Below are positions 1 to 4,442 of a DNA stretch of 5,858 bases, piece by piece; position 1 is the first letter of the stretch, and every line of letters starts with the position of its first letter. Under the pieces are notes generated by a model. That model did not search any database, had not been told where the DNA came from, and was given only the letters and a program-made list of their open reading frames with translations. Made by a program: the position numbers and the translations under genes. The stretch is from Methanosarcinaceae archaeon (GTDB lineage: Archaea > Halobacteriota > Methanosarcinia > Methanosarcinales > Methanosarcinaceae), in NCBI GenBank assembly GCA_028690255.1, contig JAQVBP010000092.1:5796-11653 (forward strand), given 5' to 3'.

Positions 1-54
1 TTCTTCTTCTTCTTCTTTGTTTTCTTCTTCTTCTTCTTTGTTTTCTTCTTCAAA
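1..54. repeat. TTC/GAA simple repeat with 21-bp higher-order unit
   Basis: The plus strand is a pure pyrimidine-rich run of TTC triplets interrupted by TTTGTT. The unit (TTC)5 followed by TTTGTT is 21 bp and occurs twice (1-21 and 22-42), with a partial third copy to about 51. The repeat runs off the left edge, so its full length is unknown. On the minus strand it reads as GAA-rich purine DNA. It could be the tail of a Glu/Lys-rich coding region of a gene outside the window or a non-coding microsatellite. The Glu frame on the minus strand has a TAA immediately upstream (near 55-60), so no long protein can enter it from the right. Confidence 0.8.
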
Positions 55-236
55 TTATATGATAAGGGATACTTAAAATAGGATAAAACCGGCATAGATG
101 GAAAATAAGTAAAACTCAAATCATTCAGCAGGATTATCCTTCCTCGTTCCCTCCGGCTTTGAAGAAACTGGCGGGAAGGGGTTTTATTGAGTAAAAGCAA
201 GTTAAAAGCAGTAAAAGTTCAGGATACGGAAGTAGT
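55..236 (+). promoter_or_regulatory. guaAA upstream region (promoter/leader)
   Basis: No gene is supported here. An A/T-rich stretch around 71-80 (ACTTAAAATA) and another around 181-189 (TTTTATTGA) are candidate archaeal TATA elements for guaAA. Between them, CCTTCC (138-143) can pair with GGAAGG (174-179), and a GGTTTTATT run follows. This could be a weak terminator of something upstream or just leader structure. The sequence before the guaAA start (GATACGGAAGTAGT) has only a poor Shine-Dalgarno match. Which element is used cannot be decided from sequence alone. Confidence 0.35.
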
Positions 237-806
237 ATGAGAGAACTAAAAATTCTTGTTATAAACAATTACGGGCAGTTTTGCCACCTCATCCACCGGA
301 CTGTCAGGGATCTTGACATGGAGACAAAGATCTTCCCGAATACGACCCCTATTGAGGTCCTCCTTGCGGAGGAGCCCGACGGGCTTATTCTCAGCGGAGG
401 CCCCGATATGGAACGTGCGGGGCTCGGTTTCGACTACGTCAAGCAGATTGACAGGCCAATCCTGGGAATCTGCCTCGGGCACCAGGCAATCGCTCTTGCC
501 TACGGGGGAGAAACCCGGGTCGGGCAAAAAGGCGGGTATGCGGCAATCGATGTCGAGATCCTTGAAGAAGACGACATCCTCAAAGGCATGGCCCCGAAAA
601 TCTCGGTCTGGGCCTCCCATGCCGATGAAGTGGTCACCCTTCCCGAAGGGTTTATACACCTTGCCCGTTCCGACGTCTGTGAAATCGAGGCCATGCGTCA
701 CCCCACAAAACCCATATACGGGGTCCAGTGGCATCCCGAGGTCTCGCATACCGAGAAAGGAGAAGAGCTATTCATGAATTTCTTTGAAGTCTGTGAGCAA
801 TACTAA
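237..806 (+). CDS. guaAA: GMP synthase [glutamine-hydrolysing] subunit A (glutamine amidotransferase)
   Basis: This 189-residue class I glutamine amidotransferase releases ammonia from glutamine. The ammonia goes to the separate ATP-pyrophosphatase subunit (GuaAB), which aminates XMP to GMP, the last step of guanine nucleotide synthesis in the cytoplasm. The catalytic nucleophile is Cys79 in the nucleophile elbow GICLGHQ (77-83). The other triad members are His166 and Glu168 in QWHPE (164-168). The oxyanion-loop motif LSGGP is at 52-56, and KGGYAAIDVEI (99-109) and SHADEV (127-132) are typical of GuaA-type domains. The length matches archaeal stand-alone GuaAA, whereas bacteria fuse this domain to the synthetase. 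The ATG start gives the family N-terminus MRELKILVINNYGQ. The partner guaAB is not in the window. The gene converges on ffh across a repeat-filled 168-bp gap. The identification is firm. Confidence 0.96.
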   Translation: MRELKILVINNYGQFCHLIHRTVRDLDMETKIFPNTTPIEVLLAEEPDGLILSGGPDMERAGLGFDYVKQIDRPILGICLGHQAIALAYGGETRVGQKGGYAAIDVEILEEDDILKGMAPKISVWASHADEVVTLPEGFIHLARSDVCEIEAMRHPTKPIYGVQWHPEVSHTEKGEELFMNFFEVCEQY

Positions 807-812
807 ATATAT

Positions 813-959
813 AAAAAAGTCAGGTTAATAACTTAAAAACTTCTTAAAAACTTCTTAAAAACTTCTTAAAAACTTCTTAAAAACTTCTTAAAAACTTCTT
901 AAAAACTTCTTAAAAACTTCTTAAAAACTCGAAAACCGTCTAAAAAATAGCTTAAAAAA
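813..959. repeat. Phased A-tract array with eight perfect 11-bp tandem repeats
   Basis: The unit AAAAACTTCTT occurs eight times without a mismatch from 835 to 922, and a ninth truncated copy starts at 923. A-tracts therefore begin at 835, 846, 857, 868, 879, 890, 901, 912 and 923. The periodicity continues less perfectly with AAAA at 932, A6 at 942 and A6 at 954. It is anticipated by A6 at 813, exactly two repeat lengths before the first unit. Runs of A5-A6 repeated at about one helical turn are the classic architecture of intrinsically curved DNA. The array fills the gap between the convergent guaAA and ffh genes. It has no coding potential of note. Confidence 0.95.
923..959 (-). terminator. 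Oligo-T tracts downstream of ffh
   Basis: Read in the ffh direction, the stop codon is followed at about 15 nt by T6 (complement of 954-959), then T6 (942-947), T4 (932-935) and T5 (923-927). After these come the T5 runs of the repeat array back to 835. Archaeal RNA polymerase terminates intrinsically at short oligo-T runs without needing a hairpin, so this is a likely multi-site terminator for ffh. The plus strand has only TT runs here, so the same DNA should not terminate guaAA. Confidence 0.6.
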
Positions 960-974
960 CAGGTAAAGGGATTT

Positions 975-2300
975 TCACATCCCCATCTTTTTTTTCATCA
1001 TTTTCTGGAGGTTAAATTTCCCTCCCTTGAGTCCTTTAAGGGCCGTCTGCATTGTTTTATGATATTTCAAAAGTTCTCTGATCTCTTCCGGAGAGCAGCC
1101 CGAACCCCTTGAAATTCTCTTGATTCTTGTCCCGCCTATGAGCTTCGGGTCAAGCATCTCGGCTTCGGTCATGGAATCCATGATGATTCTGTAGTGTTTG
1201 AGCTTATCCCCCGTTTCCCTGAACATCTCATCCGAGACCTTCATGCCGCCTGCCATTCCCATGGGGAGCATCTGCATGATCTGTTTGAGGGGCCCCATCT
1301 TGTTCATGGCTTCGAGCTGTTTGTACATGTCCTTGAGAGTGAAGCGCCCCTGCATCAGGGCATCGACGTCCACGTCTTCCTCGCTCAGGTTTTCCTCGGC
1401 CTTTTCCATCAGGCTCTTGAGGTCTCCCATGCCGAGGAGCCTTGAGATGAATCTATCGGCTTCGAATTTCTCGAAATCTTCCGGGGTTTCCCCAACCCCT
1501 ATGAAAGCAATCGGGGCTTTTGTTTCGGAAACGGCTGAAAGGGCTCCACCACCTTTTGCAGTCCCGTCAAGTTTCGTGATGATAACGCCTGTGATTCCCA
1601 CCGAGTCGTTGAAGGCGTGGGCCTGCTGGCTTGCCTGCTGTCCGATTGCGGCGTCCAGGACCATGAACTTCTGGTCGGGTTTTGCTATTTTATGGATCCG
1701 TTCCATCTCGTCGATCAGGTCGGCCTCAAGGGCGTGGCGCCCGGCCGTGTCCACGATTTTCACATCGTATTTATCGAGAGCTTTGAGCCCGTTTCTGACT
1801 ATTTCGACGGCGTCAGGATTTCCCTCTTCTCCATAAAAAGCCACGTTGAGTTTTTCGGAAAGGATCTTCAACTGTTTGTGGGCCCCGGGCCTGAAAGTAT
1901 CGGCGGCAATCACTGCGGGTTTTAACCCCTTTTTCTGGAAAAATCGGGCCAGTTTAGCGGTACTTGTGGTTTTCCCGCTCCCCTGAAGCCCCACCATCAT
2001 GATGGTCTGAGGCTTGAGCTTGATTTCTGCCCCCTGTCCGATGATCTCCATCAGTTCCTGGTAAACTATGCGGATCACATGCTCCCTCGGACTCATGCCC
2101 GACGGGGGATCTTCTTTCATTGCCCGGTCTTTGATCTTCTTGGACATCCCCATGACCAGCTTCACGTTGACGTCTGCCTGAAGAAGCGCCCTCTGGATGT
2201 CCTTTACCACTTCATTGACGGTGCGCTCGTCAATCCTGCCCGCGCGCACGAGCTTTTTGAGCGCCCCCTGCAGGGAATCCCCGAGTTTGTCCATTACCAT
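975..2300 (-). CDS. ffh: Signal recognition particle 54 kDa protein (SRP54/Ffh)
   Basis: This 441-residue SRP GTPase binds signal peptides as they leave the ribosome, together with 7S RNA and SRP19. It delivers the complexes to the receptor FtsY at the membrane. Domains in order are an N-terminal helical bundle (about 1-90), the G domain (about 98-293) and a Met-rich M domain (about 295-441). GTPase motifs visible are GLQGSGKTT (104-112), DTFRPGA (134-140), DTAGR (184-188) and TKLDG (242-246), followed by GVGETPEDFEKF (268-279). The M domain has a Met/Gly-rich finger loop (about 333-353), the RNA-binding RISRGSG (395-401) and a basic QKMMKKKMGM tail. The length is normal for archaeal SRP54. 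The first ATG (MVMDKLG) is chosen; a second ATG two codons on is also possible. An AGGA lies about 12 nt upstream of the start. The gene is downstream of, and co-oriented with, the tRNA cluster, but is separated from it by a T-rich terminator, so it probably has its own promoter. Confidence 0.97.
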   Translation of the reverse strand: MVMDKLGDSLQGALKKLVRAGRIDERTVNEVVKDIQRALLQADVNVKLVMGMSKKIKDRAMKEDPPSGMSPREHVIRIVYQELMEIIGQGAEIKLKPQTIMMVGLQGSGKTTSTAKLARFFQKKGLKPAVIAADTFRPGAHKQLKILSEKLNVAFYGEEGNPDAVEIVRNGLKALDKYDVKIVDTAGRHALEADLIDEMERIHKIAKPDQKFMVLDAAIGQQASQQAHAFNDSVGITGVIITKLDGTAKGGGALSAVSETKAPIAFIGVGETPEDFEKFEADRFISRLLGMGDLKSLMEKAEENLSEEDVDVDALMQGRFTLKDMYKQLEAMNKMGPLKQIMQMLPMGMAGGMKVSDEMFRETGDKLKHYRIIMDSMTEAEMLDPKLIGGTRIKRISRGSGCSPEEIRELLKYHKTMQTALKGLKGGKFNLQKMMKKKMGM

Positions 2301-2459
2301 GAGAATATTGTCCTTTACAATTTTTCAAATAAGGATGAATTGGGTGAAATACAATCTTCTTGTTTAATCACGTGTAAGAAAGTTATCCTTTCTAATTAAA
2401 CTTTTCAATACCTCAGGCCCAATTATACCTGAAAAACAGGAATTGCAAAATAAGTTTAT
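2301..2459 (-). promoter_or_regulatory. ffh promoter/leader region
   Basis: This is gene-free AT-rich DNA upstream of ffh. In the ffh direction a candidate TATA element TTTAATTA lies at 2393-2400, which would give a leader of about 70 nt. Two small hairpins can be read here. One is AGAAAG/CTTTCT around 2375-2393. The other is CCTG-AAAAA-CAGG at 2428-2440. The promoter assignment rests only on base composition and spacing. Confidence 0.35.
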
Positions 2460-2485
2460 AAAAAAGTTGCTAAAAATAGTTGCAA
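2460..2485 (-). terminator. Terminator after the last initiator tRNA
   Basis: Immediately 3' of the last tRNA the minus strand can pair TTGC (complement of 2482-2485) with GCAA (complement of 2467-2470). The hairpin's loop contains T5. It is followed by T6 (complement of 2460-2465). The hairpin is weak, but oligo-T runs alone suffice for archaeal termination. The element would separate the tRNA transcription unit from ffh. Confidence 0.55.
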
Positions 2486-2560
2486 TAGCGGGGGATGGAT
2501 TCGAACCATCGGTCTACGGGTTATGAGCCCGTCGGGATCTCCTGGCTACCCCACCCCGCT
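2486..2560 (-). tRNA. Initiator tRNA-Met (CAU), copy 1 of 3 (last transcribed)
   Basis: This 75-nt gene includes the discriminator A at 2486, and CCA is not encoded. The acceptor stem AGCGGGG pairs with CCCCGCT, giving an A1:U72 pair. The anticodon stem is ACGGG/CCCGT around the loop CTCATAA, so the anticodon is CAU and the stem has three consecutive G:C pairs next to the loop, a hallmark of initiators. The T-arm is GATGG-TTCGAAT-CCATC. It is identical to the other two copies, and the next gene downstream is ffh after a T-run. Confidence 0.93.
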
Positions 2561-2575
2561 ACGGAGTTTGGTTTA

Positions 2576-2585
2576 GGGTATGTTT
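2576..2585 (-). promoter_or_regulatory. Conserved AAACATACCC box upstream of each initiator tRNA
   Basis: In the transcribed direction AAACATACCC sits exactly 16-25 bp before the mature 5' end of all three tRNAs (2576-2585, 2751-2760, 2926-2935). It is the only upstream sequence shared by the otherwise divergent third copy. A/T-richer TATA candidates lie just outside it: AAATATACC at 2767-2775 for copy 2, and AAATACC at the equivalent position for copy 1. Whether the box is the TATA element, the initiation region or a processing determinant is not decided. Confidence 0.45.
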
Positions 2586-2660
2586 GTTTTAGGTATTTCC
2601 TGTGAAATAGTGAAAACTCAATCTCACTACTTTGTTTTTATATTCAAAAAATAGTTGCAA

Positions 2661-2735
2661 TAGCGGGGGATGGATTCGAACCATCGGTCTACGGGTTATG
2701 AGCCCGTCGGGATCTCCTGGCTACCCCACCCCGCT
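2661..2735 (-). tRNA. Initiator tRNA-Met (CAU), copy 2 of 3
   Basis: This copy is identical over all 75 nt to the flanking copies, with the CAU anticodon, A1:U72, the GGG:CCC anticodon stem and no encoded CCA. T6 follows a few bases after the 3' end on the minus strand (complement of 2646-2651). Each copy could therefore be a separate short transcript or be processed from a read-through precursor. Confidence 0.93.
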
Positions 2736-2835
2736 ACGGAGTTTGATTTAGGGTATGTTTGTTTTAGGTATATTTCCTGTGAAATAGTGAAAACTCAATC
2801 TCACTACTCTGTCTTCATATTCAAAAAACAGTTTA

Positions 2836-2910
2836 TAGCGGGGGATGGATTCGAACCATCGGTCTACGGGTTATGAGCCCGTCGGGATCTCCTGGCTACC
2901 CCACCCCGCT
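2836..2910 (-). tRNA. Initiator tRNA-Met (CAU), copy 3 of 3 (first transcribed)
   Basis: This is the same 75-nt initiator sequence. It is the promoter-proximal copy; its upstream DNA diverges from that of the other two beyond the conserved box at 2926-2935. In the transcribed direction TTTTAAAG lies at 2937-2944, about 30 bp before the mature 5' end, which is a plausible TATA element. T6 follows the gene (complement of 2823-2828). Confidence 0.93.
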
Positions 2911-3068
2911 ACGGAGCTTGTTTTTGGGTATGTTTTCTTTAAAACAGCGAAGTCAACATCATTACCATCACTTAAATAGTTTTCGCCATTTTTCCGTAAT
3001 TCGTCACTTTTTTTCAGGCCTTTACTTTTAAAGATACGTATTTGACCTTTAAAGACCCAGATTATACT
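2911..3068. promoter_or_regulatory. Divergent intergenic region between tRNA array and Cys-rich gene
   Basis: This 158-bp gap should carry promoters in both directions. TTTTAAAG (2937-2944, minus strand) could serve the tRNAs. CTTTTAAAGA (3025-3034) and CTTTAAAG (3047-3054) are candidates on the plus strand. No Shine-Dalgarno sequence precedes the ATG at 3069. If the 3025-3034 box is used, the plus-strand transcript would start within about 10-15 nt of that ATG or be leaderless. Confidence 0.35.
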
Positions 3069-3257
3069 ATGACAAAATGCCTTTTTTGCGGGGCCCACTG
3101 TGAGGTGCGCTGTGAGGTCTACTGTGAAGGATATCCTGAAAGCCCGGAAGAAGGAGGGGAAAGCCGGGTGAAAACACTCGGCTGCACTCAGATCGGAACC
3201 TCCTATATCTGCGATGTCTGCCTTACCGAACTGAAAGAAGCCCTCCGGCCGGATTGA
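3069..3257 (+). CDS. Small Cys-rich zinc-ribbon-like protein
   Basis: The product is 62 residues and unrecognised. It has eight cysteines: CxxC at 4-7, single Cys at 11, 15, 19 and 39, and a second CxxC at 48-51 in YICDVCLTEL. Two CxxC knuckles separated by about 40 residues resemble a zinc ribbon. The CEVRCEVYCE stretch, with Cys every fourth residue, adds further possible ligands. A short Glu/Pro/Gly-rich linker (20-32) separates the halves. No signal peptide or membrane segment is present, so it is probably cytoplasmic. I chose ATG 3069 because the upstream in-frame alternative (TTG at 3042) adds nine residues with no RBS. The last three codons and the stop lie in a 30-bp direct repeat. 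The regular cysteine pattern argues for a real gene, but the function is unknown; metal binding is inference. Confidence 0.6.
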   Translation: MTKCLFCGAHCEVRCEVYCEGYPESPEEGGESRVKTLGCTQIGTSYICDVCLTELKEALRPD

Positions 3258-3343
3258 ATTGTTTTCAGTCCTTTCCGGCCGGATTGAATTGTTTTCAGTC
3301 CTTTCCGGTCGGATTGAATTGTTTTCAGTCCTTTCCGGCCGGA
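3245..3343 (+). repeat. Three 30-bp direct repeats, each a hairpin, spanning a stop codon
   Basis: The 30-bp units at 3245-3274, 3275-3304 and 3305-3334 are identical except for one C-to-T change (CCGGTCGG) in the third. A 9-bp start of a fourth unit ends at 3343. Within each unit GGATTGAA pairs with TTCAGTCC across a 5-nt loop (8-bp stem with one G-U pair), and each unit begins with the self-complementary CCGGCCGG. The TGA stop of the Cys-rich gene lies in the stem of unit 1, so later units duplicate the gene end and 3' UTR without altering the protein. There are no spacers, so this is not a CRISPR. Confidence 0.93.
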
Positions 3344-3378
3344 GATGTAATTTTTCCTGTCGTCTGCGATAGCCGGGG

Positions 3379-3415
3379 CCAGTAATAACTGGGGGAAACC
3401 GGCATAGGTTGCCGG
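3379..3415. terminator. Paired hairpins between convergent genes
   Basis: CCAGT-AATA-ACTGG (3379-3392) and CCGGCA-TAGGT-TGCCGG (3399-3415) are perfect adjacent stem-loops in the gap between the plus-strand Cys-rich gene and the minus-strand lipoprotein gene. Their position suggests bidirectional 3'-end structures. On the minus strand a T5 run (complement of 3442-3446) follows the lipoprotein stop within a few bases and may be the actual terminator there. The function is inferred from position only. Confidence 0.4.
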
Positions 3416-3449
3416 AATTCAAGCCCCTTAGCTGCGATCACTAAAAAGT

Positions 3450-4262
3450 TCAGACGACTTCAATTGTGAGCTCGAAGCGCTCTTCATCCCCTGTTTCTTC
3501 TTCCCAGAACTGTTTGTACACCGCGCTTATTTTCTGTGATCCGCTGGAATCTGCCTTTATTATCCAGAAATGAGTTCCGCCTACTCCCACCATTTCCAGG
3601 GGCTTTTCGTCCTGGATGTATCCTTCTTCCAGAATATCAATGCCCATGTTCATTCCAAGTTCCCAGGAATATCCCGTTGAAGGGTTTTCAGGAAGCTCCA
3701 GGATAAAGATGTCTCCGTTTTCAAGGCTCACGGTCTTTCCGTTGTCGGCTTCTGTAAAAGTTTCTCCGTCCGGTATATTGTCCACCTCAAGTTCGAATGA
3801 GTCCGTTACCCCGTTTACGCTGACATTATAGCTGCCTGCCCTAAGTCCGAAGACGTCCAGGGAAACCATCTTCGTGAAAGGCACTATTGCCTGGGTGCAG
3901 ATTGCGCCTTTTGGTCTCTTTGTGCTGATATTTGCCTCAAAGGTGTTTCCATATCTTTCGGTTTTTATTGCTTCAATTTCCGTGCAGCCGTCCTGGAAGT
4001 AGCCGTTTACCTCAACACTGACCTGAACTGGAAAAGATTCCATTATATAGATTTCTATGTTTTCAACGGTGGCAATCCCGTATTCGTATTCTTCGGCAGT
4101 TTTTTCTTCCTGGCTCGGGTTCTCTTTTGCAGAGTCCTCTGGCTCATCCATATTCCCATCATCAACACAGCCCGACATCGTTATTGAAGCGATCAGCAAC
4201 AGGGCTGCCAGAAGTTTCAGGAAGCTCAATGATTTTTTCTTTTCCACAGAAATTCGTTTCAT
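3450..4262 (-). CDS. Secreted lipoprotein with chagasin-like (protease inhibitor I42) domain
   Basis: This 270-residue protein has a basic N-terminus, a hydrophobic core (about 14-28) and a lipobox-like TMSGC with Cys32, so it should be exported and anchored at the outer face of the membrane. An acidic Asp/Glu linker follows (about 34-60). Residues 61-158 form a beta-rich domain I do not recognise, with Cys93 and Cys122 possibly paired. Residues about 165-270 resemble chagasin/I42 cysteine-protease inhibitors. The three loop motifs are NPSTGYSW (193-200), GVGG (226-229) and YKQFWE (249-254), the last replacing the usual RPW-like loop. It may inhibit papain-like proteases outside the cell, but no target is encoded nearby. 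The gene starts four bases from a 37-bp element shared with the regulator gene. That element supplies TGAGGA about 14 nt before the ATG, a rather long spacing. Confidence 0.8.
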   Translation of the reverse strand: MKRISVEKKKSLSFLKLLAALLLIASITMSGCVDDGNMDEPEDSAKENPSQEEKTAEEYEYGIATVENIEIYIMESFPVQVSVEVNGYFQDGCTEIEAIKTERYGNTFEANISTKRPKGAICTQAIVPFTKMVSLDVFGLRAGSYNVSVNGVTDSFELEVDNIPDGETFTEADNGKTVSLENGDIFILELPENPSTGYSWELGMNMGIDILEEGYIQDEKPLEMVGVGGTHFWIIKADSSGSQKISAVYKQFWEEETGDEERFELTIEVV

Positions 4263-4266
4263 ATTT

Positions 4267-4303
4267 TTTCACGATTCCTCAGGCAGGATGCCTGCGACTT
4301 TAG
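4267..4303. repeat. Shared 37-bp start-codon-proximal element, copy 1
   Basis: This is 33/37 identical to 5548-5584, and all four differences are C/T transitions. On the plus strand it contains the hairpin CAGGCA-GGA-TGCCTG (4280-4294) and then CGAC-TTTA-GTCG (4295-4306). A GACTTTAGTC-type hairpin followed by GGGAGG and GTCAA resembles subterminal structures of IS200/IS605 (TnpB-type) elements. In the lipoprotein direction it supplies the leader, including TGAGGA. Transposon ancestry is inference. Confidence 0.75.
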
Positions 4304-4304
4304 T

Positions 4305-4346
4305 CGTGGGAGGAATGCCGTCAACTTTCAGGCATTCCGTTCCACG
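4305..4346. repeat. Long inverted repeat just inside copy 1 element
   Basis: CGTGG (4305-4309) and GGAATGCC (4312-4319) pair with GGCATTCC (4331-4338) and CCACG (4342-4346), leaving an 11-nt loop and a small internal asymmetry. The arms overlap the 3' half of the CGAC-TTTA-GTCG hairpin, so the two folds are mutually exclusive. The structure has no T-run after it. Confidence 0.8.
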
Positions 4347-4442
4347 TTTGGATTTCTCCACTCTGCTTTTGAAACAAGTTCCCGTAGCAGGTAACGTAGT
4401 TTTTTAAACTATCTCCCCTCGCCAATGTTGAATATGCTTGTC

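Larger units (their letters stand above)
2486..2835 (-). repeat. Two 175-bp tandem units (tRNA plus 100-bp spacer)
   Basis: Units 2486-2660 and 2661-2835 are both exactly 175 bp. Each holds one tRNA (identical) and a nearly identical 100-bp spacer. The spacers differ by a 2-bp TA insertion, a handful of substitutions and the last few bases next to the following tRNA. A third tRNA at 2836-2910 completes the array without the same spacer. This is the signature of recent tandem duplication or gene conversion. Confidence 0.9.

Noticed and set aside
1..95. Minus-strand frame from an ATG at 95 running off the left edge (MPVLSYFKYP then poly-Lys/Thr)
   Set aside because: The Lys/Thr run is just a simple GAA repeat read in one frame; there is no RBS, no known domain, and the frame is open to the window edge so its end is unseen.
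246..777. Long open frames on both strands overlapping guaAA
   Set aside because: They are shadows: guaAA has full catalytic motifs and family length, and the overlapping frames have none.
835..930. Replication origin or plasmid iteron array
   Set aside because: The 11-bp units resemble iterons, but there is no Cdc6/Orc1 or Rep gene, no origin-recognition-box-like G-rich motif, and the array sits between two convergent housekeeping genes.
1194..2399. Several plus-strand open frames across ffh and its leader
   Set aside because: They are antisense shadows of a complete SRP54 gene, with low-complexity Ser/Pro-rich translations typical of the wrong strand.
3245..3343. CRISPR array
   Set aside because: The 30-bp units are directly adjacent with no spacers, only three occur, and the first contains the end of a coding sequence.
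85..3408. 12-bp shared string AAACCGGCATAG near 86-97 and 3397-3408
   Set aside because: The match is short, with no flanking similarity or common context; it is only a hairpin arm at the second site, so it is treated as chance.
2670..3422. Open frames through the tRNAs and through the 30-bp repeats (minus-strand frame with a repeating RPERTENNSI unit)
   Set aside because: One reads through tRNA genes. The other reads antisense to the Cys-rich gene and gets its peptide repeat only from the DNA repeat; it also runs into the tRNA.
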